This document shows, piece by piece, positions 35,182 to 43,338 of a stretch of 64,000 bases of DNA. Under the pieces are notes generated by a model. That model was not told the DNA's origin and made no database searches. It saw nothing but the letters and a program-made list of their open reading frames with translations. Each line of letters starts with the position of its first letter. Positions within the stretch are counted from its first letter, which is position 1. A program made the position numbers and the translations under genes. Source of the stretch: Solirubrobacterales bacterium. Lineage in GTDB: Bacteria > Actinomycetota > Thermoleophilia > Solirubrobacterales > JACPNS01. The stretch lies in assembly GCA_016185345.1 (NCBI GenBank), contig JACPNS010000012.1, positions 62,001 to 126,000 of the forward strand. Direction: 5' to 3'.

Positions 35182-36357
35182 ATGCAGCTCCCATTCACAC
35201 GTCCGCCCGCCGATGGCGCCGGCGAAGCAGCTGAAGCTCCTGCGTTGTCCAACAACGAGAAGCTCCAGAACGTCAACCCGGACTCGATCAATGGCAAGGT
35301 GCGCCACGAGGGACTGACCGGCCTCGACGTTTCAGGCAGCGGGCTCGCGGCCGCGCGTATATCCGACGGCCGCATTCGCAGCGCCTCGGCCACGACGATC
35401 GATCCCGGCCTGGTTGTTGACGGCGAGATTGCCGACCCGGCAGGGCTCGGGGCCTCGATCGCAGAATTCTTCACCGCCAACGGACTTCCCAACAAGGTGC
35501 GCATGGGCGTCGCCAGCCCACGCGTCGTGATCCGCACGATCGAGACGCCGGTGATCGCAGACCGCAAGGAGTTCAACGCTGCGGTGCGCTTCCAGGCGAG
35601 CGACCACATTCCGATGCCGCTCGACGAAGCTGTACTCGACTACCAGGTGCTCGCAACCGTTCCGGGCGCCGACACCGGCGACCCGCCGAAGTTCAGCGTC
35701 ATGCTGGTTGCGGCAAGCCGCGGTCTGATCGACGGACTGATGGAGACCTCGCGCCACGCCGGCATCAAACTCCAGGGCGTCGACCTCGCAGCCTTCTCTT
35801 TGATCCGCGTGATGTACCCGGGCGACATCGCCCAGCGCGAGACGATCGCCTACCTGCACTTCGGTGACATGCTCAACGTGACGCTCGCCCAGGGCCGCGT
35901 CTGCAAGTTCACCCGTGCAACCCCGATCGGCTACGAGGCACTGATCGCCCGCCTTTGCGAGCGCGTCAACCTGACTCCCGCTCACGCCCAGATGTGGCTT
36001 GACCACGTGGGGCTGGCGGCGCCGATCGAAATGATCCAGGGAGACCGCGACATCGTCACGGCTGCCCGGCAGGAGCTGACCGACGCTGCTGAGCGCGTCA
36101 GCAACGACGTCACGGCGGCAATCGACTTTCACACTGTCCAGGACTCGACCGCTCACGTCAGCCGCATACTGCTGGCCGGACCTGGGTCGAGCATTCCCGG
36201 CATCGCCGAGACCGTCTCGCAGCGCACCGGTCTTCCGGTCGAGGTGCCCGCTCCGCTGGGTGCACTCGACGACTCAACACTTTCCGGTTCGGGTATCGAT
36301 GAGCGTCGCCTGACGATCGCTGCAGGCCTGGCCGTCGAAGAGGTGGTCGCTCAATGA
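35182..36357 (+). CDS. pilM: Type IV pilus assembly actin-like ATPase PilM
   Basis: The 391-residue protein has an actin-like fold. GLDVSGSGLAAARI (about residue 45) is the first phosphate-binding loop, and RILLAGPGSSIPGIAETVS (about residue 330) the adenosine motif; the centre contains SDHIPMPLDEAVLDYQVL, which is typical of PilM. It is cytoplasmic and binds PilN at the membrane. The N-terminus up to residue 40 is Pro/Ala/Glu-rich. I choose ATG 35182 because it follows GAAAGAATT and the preceding stretch reads as non-coding. It overlaps the pilN start by 4 nt. Confidence 0.9.
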   Translation: MQLPFTRPPADGAGEAAEAPALSNNEKLQNVNPDSINGKVRHEGLTGLDVSGSGLAAARISDGRIRSASATTIDPGLVVDGEIADPAGLGASIAEFFTANGLPNKVRMGVASPRVVIRTIETPVIADRKEFNAAVRFQASDHIPMPLDEAVLDYQVLATVPGADTGDPPKFSVMLVAASRGLIDGLMETSRHAGIKLQGVDLAAFSLIRVMYPGDIAQRETIAYLHFGDMLNVTLAQGRVCKFTRATPIGYEALIARLCERVNLTPAHAQMWLDHVGLAAPIEMIQGDRDIVTAARQELTDAAERVSNDVTAAIDFHTVQDSTAHVSRILLAGPGSSIPGIAETVSQRTGLPVEVPAPLGALDDSTLSGSGIDERRLTIAAGLAVEEVVAQ

Positions 36358-37112
36358 GGGCAGTCAATCTAATCCCAGAGGAGCTACGCCCGCGCGTTCC
36401 CGGCGACGGCGACCCGCGAATTGCATATGGCGTGCTCGGAGCACTTGCACTTCTTCTGGTGATGGTGCTCGTTGCGATCTCCTACTCCAACAAGCTCAAA
36501 ACGATCGAGGACCAGACCGCAGCGATCCAGGCCGAGACGCAGACCTACCGCGCGAAGGTTTCCACCGTCGCGACTTCGCCTGACCAGATTGGCGCAGACG
36601 TGAAGTCACGCACTTTGCTCGTCGGTGGTCTCGCCAAGACGCGTTTCCCGTGGGGCGACGCTCTCTACGACCTTTCCCGCGCGATCCCCTCCGACACGAC
36701 GCTGAACCAGATCTCGGTCAAGTCGTCGGTCGCGTCCACCGACGGGGCAGCATCTGGTGGCTCGACGATGGCGCTGAGCGGCTGCACCTCGAGCTGGGTG
36801 GGCTACTCACGCTTCATGACCTGGCTGAAGACGATGCCTGGTGTCGAAAAGGTCGAATCGTCTTCAAGCGCTGTTGCGATGGCGACTGACGGAGGCGCGG
36901 ACGCGAAGCGCACCAAGAACTGCGGCCCAGCGCCTTTGGCGTTCGCGCTGGATGTGACCTACCTGCCGCGCAAAATCGACCTGCTCGGGCTGCCGAAGCC
37001 CGACTCCAGCGCAGGTGGCGCAACGGGCACTGCACCGGCAGGTACGCCGGCGGCCTCAACTTCACCGGCGCCCGCCCCGGCCCCGGCCCCGGCGGCAGGA
37101 GGAGCGCAGTAA
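36354..37112 (+). CDS. pilN: Type IV pilus alignment protein PilN
   Basis: The 252-residue protein starts MRAVNLIPEELRPR, the short conserved N-terminus by which PilN docks to PilM. A single membrane helix (LGALALLLVMVLVAISY, about residues 24-42) is followed by a coiled-coil and a ferredoxin-like PilN domain. The C-terminus is a Pro/Ala linker (APAPAPAPAAG). The ATG overlaps the pilM stop as ATGA and PilO follows at 2 nt, so these three are one translation unit. Confidence 0.92.
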   Translation: MRAVNLIPEELRPRVPGDGDPRIAYGVLGALALLLVMVLVAISYSNKLKTIEDQTAAIQAETQTYRAKVSTVATSPDQIGADVKSRTLLVGGLAKTRFPWGDALYDLSRAIPSDTTLNQISVKSSVASTDGAASGGSTMALSGCTSSWVGYSRFMTWLKTMPGVEKVESSSSAVAMATDGGADAKRTKNCGPAPLAFALDVTYLPRKIDLLGLPKPDSSAGGATGTAPAGTPAASTSPAPAPAPAPAAGGAQ

Positions 37113-37114
37113 TC

Positions 37115-38059
37115 ATGGGTATGACAGAACGCGATCAAAAGGTTTTGGCAGTCGTCGTCGCACTCATGGTGCTCGGCGGATATTGGTTCCTCGTCGTCGG
37201 CAAGAAGAAGTCGGCGATCGCAGATGCGCAAGCGGCTCAGGTCGCCGCCCAGGCCGAACTCGACACTGCGAAGGCCGCTGAGGCTGCAGCTCTGACCGCC
37301 GCAAAGGTCAAGCCCGCTGCGTATTCCAGGCTGCTTCGCCTTGGTAAGGCGATCCCGGCCGACAAGGACTTCGAGAGCCTGCTCGTTCAGGTCAACAACA
37401 TCACCGTCGACTCGCTCGTCTCGTTCGTCAGTCTCAGTGCTTCGCCGAGCGCGGGCACGGTGGTAAAGGCTGGTGGCGCCAGCGAAACTACGACTTGCGA
37501 CGTGACCGGAGGCTCCGCGGGAGCATCTGGGTCCACTCCGGCTGCGCCAGCAGCCCCAGCGACCGGAACCACGGGCTCAACGGCAGTCTCTTCGGTCGGA
37601 AAGAATCGTGACAAGGCAAAGGGTGCGGTTGCCGCAAGCGACGGGGCCAACACAGCGACCGAGAATGCGGCAAACGCGGCCAGCTGCGACAACTCGCCGA
37701 CGCTGACGGACATCGCCGCCACCACCGCAGGTCTTGAATCCGAGGCATACACCTTTACTTTCAAGGGCAGCTTCTACCGCTTGAAGGACGTCTACAACGG
37801 CCTCCTCGACATGGTCAAGGTGCGCAATGGGCGCGTTTCGGTTTCTGGTCGACTGCTCGACATCAACTCGATCTCAATGAGCGTTGCGAGCTTCCCGGAA
37901 CTCACGGCAACCGTGCAGATGACTGGCTACAAGCTGCCGGTCGCGACTGCTTCAAGCGGCGCAGAGGTCCCGGGAACTGCGCCGGCAGGCGGCAGCCTCG
38001 CTGCCAACGCGACAGCGACCGCAAACAGCGAAAACCAGAGCGCAGGGGCGGCTCAGTAA
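37115..38059 (+). CDS. pilO: Type IV pilus alignment protein PilO
   Basis: The 314-residue protein has an N-terminal membrane helix (VLAVVVALMVLGGYWFLVV), an Ala-rich coiled coil (QAAQVAAQAELDTAKAAEAA) and a C-terminal PilO-type ferredoxin-like domain (AYTFTFKGSFYRLKDVYNGLLDMV, then NGRVSVSGRLLDINSISM). An Ala/Ser/Thr-rich insert of about 90 residues lies between them. PilO pairs with PilN in the periplasmic-like space. The C-terminal tail is again Ala/Gly-rich. Confidence 0.88.
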   Translation: MGMTERDQKVLAVVVALMVLGGYWFLVVGKKKSAIADAQAAQVAAQAELDTAKAAEAAALTAAKVKPAAYSRLLRLGKAIPADKDFESLLVQVNNITVDSLVSFVSLSASPSAGTVVKAGGASETTTCDVTGGSAGASGSTPAAPAAPATGTTGSTAVSSVGKNRDKAKGAVAASDGANTATENAANAASCDNSPTLTDIAATTAGLESEAYTFTFKGSFYRLKDVYNGLLDMVKVRNGRVSVSGRLLDINSISMSVASFPELTATVQMTGYKLPVATASSGAEVPGTAPAGGSLAANATATANSENQSAGAAQ

Positions 38060-38061
38060 CG

Positions 38062-38910
38062 ATGGCCGACAGAGACTTCAACCAGCAGTTCGACGCGATC
38101 AAGCGGCAGGGTTCGGACCTCGTCCGTGAAATGCATGCACGCAAGTTGGCGATTCCGGCCGCAGCACTGCTGCTGGCCCTGGTTGCCGCAGTTGTGACGC
38201 TGCCCAAGAGCTCGCCTCCTCCGGCGGCACCGCCCACGGCGGTGGCTCCGATCGAGAAGCCCAAGATTGCGCGTATTGCGCAGGTCTCTCTGGTCGAGCC
38301 GAGCTCGATCGACGAAGACATCCCGCTCACCAAATCGGCGGATCCGTTCACGGGCGAAACTGGCTACAACTGCACCAAGGCCTCATCCAATCCAAGGTCT
38401 TACCGATGCATCGTCTCTGACATCGTGGTTCTCGTTCTCTGCAATGAAGAGGGTGGCACCGGACCGTGCGCCGCGGACGCGGGCAACGGTGCCTCGGGCG
38501 GCACTGGCGCTGCTGGCGGAGACACATCTGGCGGCGACATACCCGGTGGTACCACTGTTCCCGCAGAGCCGCAGCCTCCAAGCGGCGGCGATGGTGGCGG
38601 CGGATCCGGCGGCACCAAGACTGTTTACTACACGGTCACAGTTTCGATCGACGGCACGACGCAGAAGGACATCGAGGCCGCTACGGAGCTTCCAAAGCCT
38701 GACGGCGCGCTGGTCGTGTACGCAGGCCCGAACGACGCCAACTCGAAGGGCATCTTCATCCTGGCCGATGGCGTGACCGCAGACGGCGTGCCGGTTGATC
38801 CGACCTTCGGCAGCTTTGCGCTCGCCAAGAATCAGACGGTGACGCTCACCGATGTGAACGGCGTCGAGCACAAGATGACGCTGAAGAGTCTCGACAAGGC
38901 AACAAAATGA
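38062..38910 (+). CDS. Membrane-anchored PilP-like protein with Gly-rich linker
   Basis: The 282-residue protein has an N-terminal helix (LAIPAAALLLALVAAVVTLP, about residues 29-48), a Pro-rich segment, then KSADPFTGETGYNC. DPF is the short motif found in PilP and in the next protein. Four cysteines (NC, RC, LC, PC) precede a long Gly/Ser linker (about 140-190). The C-terminal domain (YYTVTVSIDGTTQ, NQTVTLTDVNGVEHKMTL) is beta-rich. It follows pilO at 2 nt. PilP normally links PilN/PilO to a secretin; there is no secretin here, so the role is likely a structural bridge in a single-membrane pilus. Confidence 0.65.
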   Translation: MADRDFNQQFDAIKRQGSDLVREMHARKLAIPAAALLLALVAAVVTLPKSSPPPAAPPTAVAPIEKPKIARIAQVSLVEPSSIDEDIPLTKSADPFTGETGYNCTKASSNPRSYRCIVSDIVVLVLCNEEGGTGPCAADAGNGASGGTGAAGGDTSGGDIPGGTTVPAEPQPPSGGDGGGGSGGTKTVYYTVTVSIDGTTQKDIEAATELPKPDGALVVYAGPNDANSKGIFILADGVTADGVPVDPTFGSFALAKNQTVTLTDVNGVEHKMTLKSLDKATK

Positions 38911-40103
38911 AGCTCAAGACCGGCAACCCTCGGGTGCGCGGTCCCCGTCGTAACGCACCAAGCGGCAAGCGCCCCGCGCGCCGCTCCGAGCCTGCGACGT
39001 TCGCCTGGATAGAGCCCTTGGCCGACGTCAATCCCGTTGTTGTCGAGCGCGAGACGATCCGCGAGCAGACCGTCGATCGTCCGGTCTACATCGATCGCCC
39101 CGTTGAGGTCGAGAAGCTGGTCGAAGTCGAGAAGCTCATTGAAGTCGAGAAGCTCGTCGAGGTCGAGAAGATCGTCGAGGTCCACCGACCGGTCGAGGTC
39201 GAGAAGATCGTCGAAATCGAAAGGATCGTCGAGAAGCCGGTCATCGTCGAGAAGGAAGTCTTCGTCGATCGTCCGGTCGCGGATGTCGCTGCGACCACCG
39301 CCGCTGTGGCAGCAGCCGTAGCGAGCGAAAAACTTTCGAACAGGGAAAAGAAGGCGAAAACGGAGCCCAAGGCGATCATCGTCGGCCGCGGACCTTCGCT
39401 CGCGTCCAAAATCGGTCGCGTGATGCCAAAGCCGATGCCGGTGCTCGCGGGTACCGCATCGCTGCTCGCGGTTCTCGTTCTCATGACCTTGATCTCGCCG
39501 TCGGGTGACAACGCGAACGCCGAGCGCGGCAAGTCGACAATTGCGCGTGCTGGTGCGACCGCCGCTACACCGACTCTGACACTCGACGACTCGCCCGGCA
39601 AACTCCGCGGCAGGAGCCGCGATCCGTTCGCAGCCAGGGAATTCAAGGTCGCGCCTCCTACTGCCGCAACCGGCACCGCGTCCAAGACAAACGCCGACCG
39701 GGCAAAGGCCGCAAAGGCAGCAGCCGCGACTCGCGCAGGCGCTCCGGCAGCCGTTGCAACTTCGATGTACACCGCCAGCCTCACCACCTACTCGTCATAC
39801 ACGCCGTGGAAGAAGGCGAGGAAGCGCGCCGGAGGTTGGATCGATTTTGATGCCAAGCCGACGATCAAGGTGCTTTCGGTCGGCAAGACTTCAGCAGTGC
39901 TGTTCGTGGTCACCGACGTCGAGGTGCTCAAGGACAAGAGCGCGCGCATCTCTTACAACAAGCCGATCCGCCAGGTGAAGCTTGGCAAGGGTGGCGTTGT
40001 TCGCTTCGCCGATTACCGCAACATCCAGGGTGACGACGTCACCTACACGATCCGGTACGACGGCAGCGAAAAGATCAAGCTCGCGGCAGTGCCGAAGAAC
40101 TAG
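38907..40103 (+). CDS. Bitopic protein with cytoplasmic EVEK repeat and DPF motif (PilP-like)
   Basis: The 398-residue protein starts with a basic region, then a regular hexapeptide repeat of the form V-E-V-E-K-L/I (about residues 66-113). A transmembrane helix follows at about 182-203 (LAGTASLLAVLVLMTLI), and then an extracytoplasmic part with SRDPFAAREFKV and a C-terminal beta domain (IKVLSVGKTSAVLFVV, VTYTIRYDGSEKIKL). DPF resembles the PilP signature and the preceding protein. The repeat lies on the cytoplasmic side. The start overlaps the preceding stop as ATGA. I assign it to the pilus by context only. Confidence 0.7.
   Translation: MKLKTGNPRVRGPRRNAPSGKRPARRSEPATFAWIEPLADVNPVVVERETIREQTVDRPVYIDRPVEVEKLVEVEKLIEVEKLVEVEKIVEVHRPVEVEKIVEIERIVEKPVIVEKEVFVDRPVADVAATTAAVAAAVASEKLSNREKKAKTEPKAIIVGRGPSLASKIGRVMPKPMPVLAGTASLLAVLVLMTLISPSGDNANAERGKSTIARAGATAATPTLTLDDSPGKLRGRSRDPFAAREFKVAPPTAATGTASKTNADRAKAAKAAAATRAGAPAAVATSMYTASLTTYSSYTPWKKARKRAGGWIDFDAKPTIKVLSVGKTSAVLFVVTDVEVLKDKSARISYNKPIRQVKLGKGGVVRFADYRNIQGDDVTYTIRYDGSEKIKLAAVPKN
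39102..39245 (+). repeat. 18-bp tandem repeat encoding VEVEKL units
   Basis: Eight units of 18 bp run head to tail: 39102-39119, 39120-39137, 39138-39155, 39156-39173, 39174-39191, 39192-39209, 39210-39227 and a degenerate 39228-39245. Units 4 and 6 are identical (GTCGAGGTCGAGAAGATC). Unit 5 encodes VEVHRP, interrupting the charge pattern. The repeat is multiples of three, so changes in copy number would keep the frame. It is coding, not a CRISPR. Confidence 0.95.
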
Positions 40104-40136
40104 TTGCGCCGTCGGACTCGGGGCTGGCGCGTGATC

Positions 40137-40142
40137 TAAGGT
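40137..40142 (+). promoter_or_regulatory. -10 element (TAAGGT) of a leaderless promoter for aroC
   Basis: TAAGGT is followed by TCGCGGC and the ATG at 40150, a 7-nt spacing. It separates the shikimate genes from the pilus operon as their own unit. Confidence 0.55.
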
Positions 40143-40149
40143 TCGCGGC

Positions 40150-41364
40150 ATGCAATTGCGCTTCACAACCGCCGGCGAATCGCACGGCCCGGGACTCATC
40201 GCCGTGATCGAGGGCGTTCCGGCGGGACTCGAACTGAAGCCCGAAGACCTGAACGGCGACCTCGCGCGTCGCCAGCTCGGCTATGGCCGAGGCGGCCGTA
40301 TGAAGATCGAGAAGGACGCCGCGATCGTTGTCTCCGGCATCCGTCACGGCAAGACGCTCGGCACGCCGATTGCGCTTTCAGTGCCAAACCGCGACTACGC
40401 CAATTGGGAAGACCGCATGAACCCGTGGCCGGTCGAGGCCGAGGTCGCCGCAGTCCACCTGCCGCGTCCCGGTCACGCCGACCTGCCTGGGGTTCAGAAG
40501 TTTGGCCACGACGATGTGCGCAATGTTCTTGAGCGCGCGAGCGCCCGAGAGACGACCGCACGCGTCGCCGTCGGCGCCGTCGCCCGCGCGATCCTGCGCG
40601 ACCTCGGCGTCGAGATTCGCAGCCACGTCACTCGCATCGGCGAAGTGGACGCGCCGGCGCCTGAGCGCCCCCGCCAGGTTGAAGACTTTGAAGGAATCGA
40701 CGAATCACCGGTGCGTTGTCTCGACAAGGAGGCCGAGCGCTTGATGATTCGCCACATCGACGTCCAGCGCAAGGCGAACGAAACTCTTGGCGGCATCTTT
40801 GAGGTACTCGTATTCGGGCTGGTGCCGGGCATCGGCTCGTACTCGAGCTGGGATGGCCGCATCGAGGGCCGTCTCGCGCAGGCCTTCTGCTCGATCCAGG
40901 CGATCAAGGGCGTTGGATTCGGGGACGGCTTCAAGCTCACCGGTATCCCGGGCTCGCAGGCGCACGATGAGATCTTCCCCGGTGGCGAAGGCCCTACCGA
41001 GGCATTCGGATTTCACCGCGCGACCAACCACGCTGGTGGCATCGAAGGCGGCATGACGAACGGCGAGACAGTGGTCGTAAAGGGCGCGATGAAGCCGCTG
41101 CCCACGTTGACCAAGCCGCTGCGCAGCGTCGACATCACGACCGGCGAAGAAACTGCCGCCCTGAAGGAACGCACAGACTCGTGCACGGTGCCTGCTGCCG
41201 GCGTCGTCGGCGAGGCGATGGCCGCGCTGGTCTTCGCAAACGCTTATCTCGAGAAGTTCGGCGGAGACAACATCGCCGACACCAAATTGGCGCTGTCCGC
41301 CTATCAAGACAGAATCGCTGGCCCAGTGTTTTTTAAAAGCGGTTTTTCGCAGGAGAGTCACTAG
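40150..41364 (+). CDS. aroC: Chorismate synthase
   Basis: The 404-residue protein begins MQLRFTTAGESHGPGL, with the first chorismate synthase signature, followed by RRQLGYGRGGRM, RASARETTARVAVGA and HAGGIEGGMTNGE. Arg and His residues that bind FMN and EPSP are present. The enzyme uses reduced FMN to convert EPSP to chorismate. aroK-aroB follows 4 nt after the stop. EPSP synthase and DAHP synthase are not in this window. Confidence 0.97.
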   Translation: MQLRFTTAGESHGPGLIAVIEGVPAGLELKPEDLNGDLARRQLGYGRGGRMKIEKDAAIVVSGIRHGKTLGTPIALSVPNRDYANWEDRMNPWPVEAEVAAVHLPRPGHADLPGVQKFGHDDVRNVLERASARETTARVAVGAVARAILRDLGVEIRSHVTRIGEVDAPAPERPRQVEDFEGIDESPVRCLDKEAERLMIRHIDVQRKANETLGGIFEVLVFGLVPGIGSYSSWDGRIEGRLAQAFCSIQAIKGVGFGDGFKLTGIPGSQAHDEIFPGGEGPTEAFGFHRATNHAGGIEGGMTNGETVVVKGAMKPLPTLTKPLRSVDITTGEETAALKERTDSCTVPAAGVVGEAMAALVFANAYLEKFGGDNIADTKLALSAYQDRIAGPVFFKSGFSQESH

Positions 41365-41368
41365 ACCT

Positions 41369-42889
41369 ATGGCCCGTCATCTCGTCTTGACCGGCTTCAT
41401 GGGTGCCGGCAAGTCGAGCTCGGCGACCCGCCTGGCCAAAGCACTTGGCAGGGAATCGGCCGATGCCGATCGCCTGATCGAGGCCCAGATCGGAATGCCG
41501 ATCCCGGACTTCTTCGACAAGCACGGAGAAGACGCGTTCCGCGAGCGCGAGGAAGCCATTGCGCTTGAGCTGCTCGCTCACGAGGCCCCGCTGGTGATCG
41601 CGCTCGGCGGCGGCGCGCTTGGATCGAAAAAGACCCGTCGGGCGTTGAAGAAGCATCTGACTGTCTACCTCGAGGTGTCCGCGGACGACGCCTGGGTTCG
41701 CGTGCGCAAATCCAATCGACCGCTTGCACGCGACGAGGACGGGTTTCGCGCGCTGTACGCAAAGCGCGCTCCGATCTATGAGGACTGCGCGGATGCGATC
41801 GTTGCCAACTCCGGCTCGACCACGATGCGCGAAGCGCTGCCGCTGGTACGCGAGCTGCTTTCACGGCCTGCCGGTCCAAGATTGATCTGGGCGTCCGGCA
41901 AGACGTGGGGCTACCCGTCTGTTTTTGACCCCGGCGTGCTTGCGCGCGGGGACCTCTGGCTCGCGCGCCGCGACGCCGTCACCGTCAGCGACACAAACAT
42001 CTCCAAGTTCTACCCGTGGCTCGACGAAGGCATCGTGATCCCGCCGGGCGAGACTTCGAAGACGATGCAACAGGTCGAAAACGTCTGCTCGGCGCTGGCT
42101 GCGCAGGAATTCGCCCGCGGCAGGCAGATCGCCGCCGTCGGTGGTGGTGTTGTTGGAGACCTCGCGGGGTTTTGCGCCGCGATCTACCAGCGCGGAACGC
42201 CGTTCGTACAGGTACCGACGAGTCTCGTCGCGCAGGTCGATTCGGCCTACGGCGGTAAGACCGGGGTGGACCTGCCCGCGGCGAAGAACTACGCCGGCGC
42301 CTATCACCAGCCAGATGGGGTGCTCGTGGACACGAACGCGCTTGCCGGTCTTCCAAAGCCCGAGCTGGTCGCTGGTTGGGCTGAGGTGATCAAGACTGCG
42401 CTGATCTCTGGCGGACGCCTCTGGAAGAAAGTCTCCGCAGGCGTTGACTTCAAGGAGCCGATCGATCCGTGGATCGTTTTTGAATGCGCGCGAACCAAGC
42501 TAAAAGTTGTCGCCCAGGACGAGCGCGATCAGAACGTCAGGCAGATCCTGAATCTCGGGCACACGATCGGACACGCGATCGAAACCGCTGCCGGATACGG
42601 CAACCTGCGCCACGGTGAGGCCGTGAGCATCGGGATGGCCGGCGCGCTCCGCCTCTCTGGAAACGACGCGCTGCACCGGGAAGTCATCGCGGTCTGTAAG
42701 CAGGCGGGACTGCCGGTGAAGGCCAAAGGCGTCCCGCTCGATACGGTGCTCGACGTGATCAGACTCGACAAAAAGCGTGTAGGCGCAACTGTGCCGTTCG
42801 TCCTCGTGAACGAGCCGGGAGATGTCACTCCGGGCCACGCGGTCCCCGCCGACGACCTTGAAGCAGCAGTGAAGGAGCTTGTGCAATGA
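41369..42889 (+). CDS. aroKB: Bifunctional shikimate kinase / 3-dehydroquinate synthase
   Basis: The 506-residue protein fuses two enzymes. Residues 1-165 are shikimate kinase: Walker A GFMGAGKSS (about 9-17), the Asp in DADRLIE that binds shikimate, ALGGGAL, and the adenine-binding RRALKKHLTVYLEV. Residues 170-506 are dehydroquinate synthase: VGGGVVGDLAGF, VPTSLVAQVDSAYGGKTGVD, the metal-binding Glu in AEVIKTAL, and NLGHTIGHAIE with metal ligands. The order kinase then synthase is the common fusion form. Both act in the shikimate pathway. It overlaps aroQ by 4 nt (ATGA). Confidence 0.95.
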   Translation: MARHLVLTGFMGAGKSSSATRLAKALGRESADADRLIEAQIGMPIPDFFDKHGEDAFREREEAIALELLAHEAPLVIALGGGALGSKKTRRALKKHLTVYLEVSADDAWVRVRKSNRPLARDEDGFRALYAKRAPIYEDCADAIVANSGSTTMREALPLVRELLSRPAGPRLIWASGKTWGYPSVFDPGVLARGDLWLARRDAVTVSDTNISKFYPWLDEGIVIPPGETSKTMQQVENVCSALAAQEFARGRQIAAVGGGVVGDLAGFCAAIYQRGTPFVQVPTSLVAQVDSAYGGKTGVDLPAAKNYAGAYHQPDGVLVDTNALAGLPKPELVAGWAEVIKTALISGGRLWKKVSAGVDFKEPIDPWIVFECARTKLKVVAQDERDQNVRQILNLGHTIGHAIETAAGYGNLRHGEAVSIGMAGALRLSGNDALHREVIAVCKQAGLPVKAKGVPLDTVLDVIRLDKKRVGATVPFVLVNEPGDVTPGHAVPADDLEAAVKELVQ

Positions 42890-43338
42890 GACACCGCATT
42901 GAAGTACTTCATGGCGTGAACCTGAACATGCTCGGAGTGCGACCGGCCGAGCACTACGGCACGTCGACGCTCTCCGAGATCGAGTTCAAAGTTGATGGAT
43001 TTGCCGAAGAGCTGGGAATCGAGGTGGCAACTTTTCAGACCAACAGCGAGCGCGAGTACGTCGAGCGGCTCCACCGCGCCCGCGAGGTCGACGACGGCTT
43101 GATCCTCAACCCCGGAGCCTGGACCCACTACAGCTGGGCGATTCGCGACGCGCTGGAGATCTCCGGCCTTCCCGCAGTAGAAGTTCATCTGTCAGATGTC
43201 GACAAGCGCGAGGACTGGCGCAAGCAGTCGGTGATAAAGGACCTATGCGTTGCGACCATCTCTGGCAAGGGTGTTGACGGCTACAAGGATGCACTCGTGG
43301 CGCTCGCCGCGAAGCTGGAGCGGGACGGCGGCGCGTGA
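42886..43338 (+). CDS. aroQ: 3-Dehydroquinate dehydratase, type II
   Basis: The 150-residue protein has the type II dehydroquinase motifs: HGVNLNMLGVRPAEHYGTSTL (catalytic Tyr at YGTS), QTNSEREYVERLH, and ILNPGAWTHYSWAIRDAL, which has the conserved His and Asn. The C-terminal VATISGKGVDGYKDAL is typical. It forms a dodecamer that dehydrates 3-dehydroquinate to 3-dehydroshikimate. It overlaps both neighbours by 4 nt. Confidence 0.96.
   Translation: MRHRIEVLHGVNLNMLGVRPAEHYGTSTLSEIEFKVDGFAEELGIEVATFQTNSEREYVERLHRAREVDDGLILNPGAWTHYSWAIRDALEISGLPAVEVHLSDVDKREDWRKQSVIKDLCVATISGKGVDGYKDALVALAAKLERDGGA

Noticed and set aside
39102-39245. Regular tandem repeat resembling a short CRISPR
   Set aside because: The units are contiguous without spacers, in frame, and translate to VEVEKL. 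It is a coding repeat.
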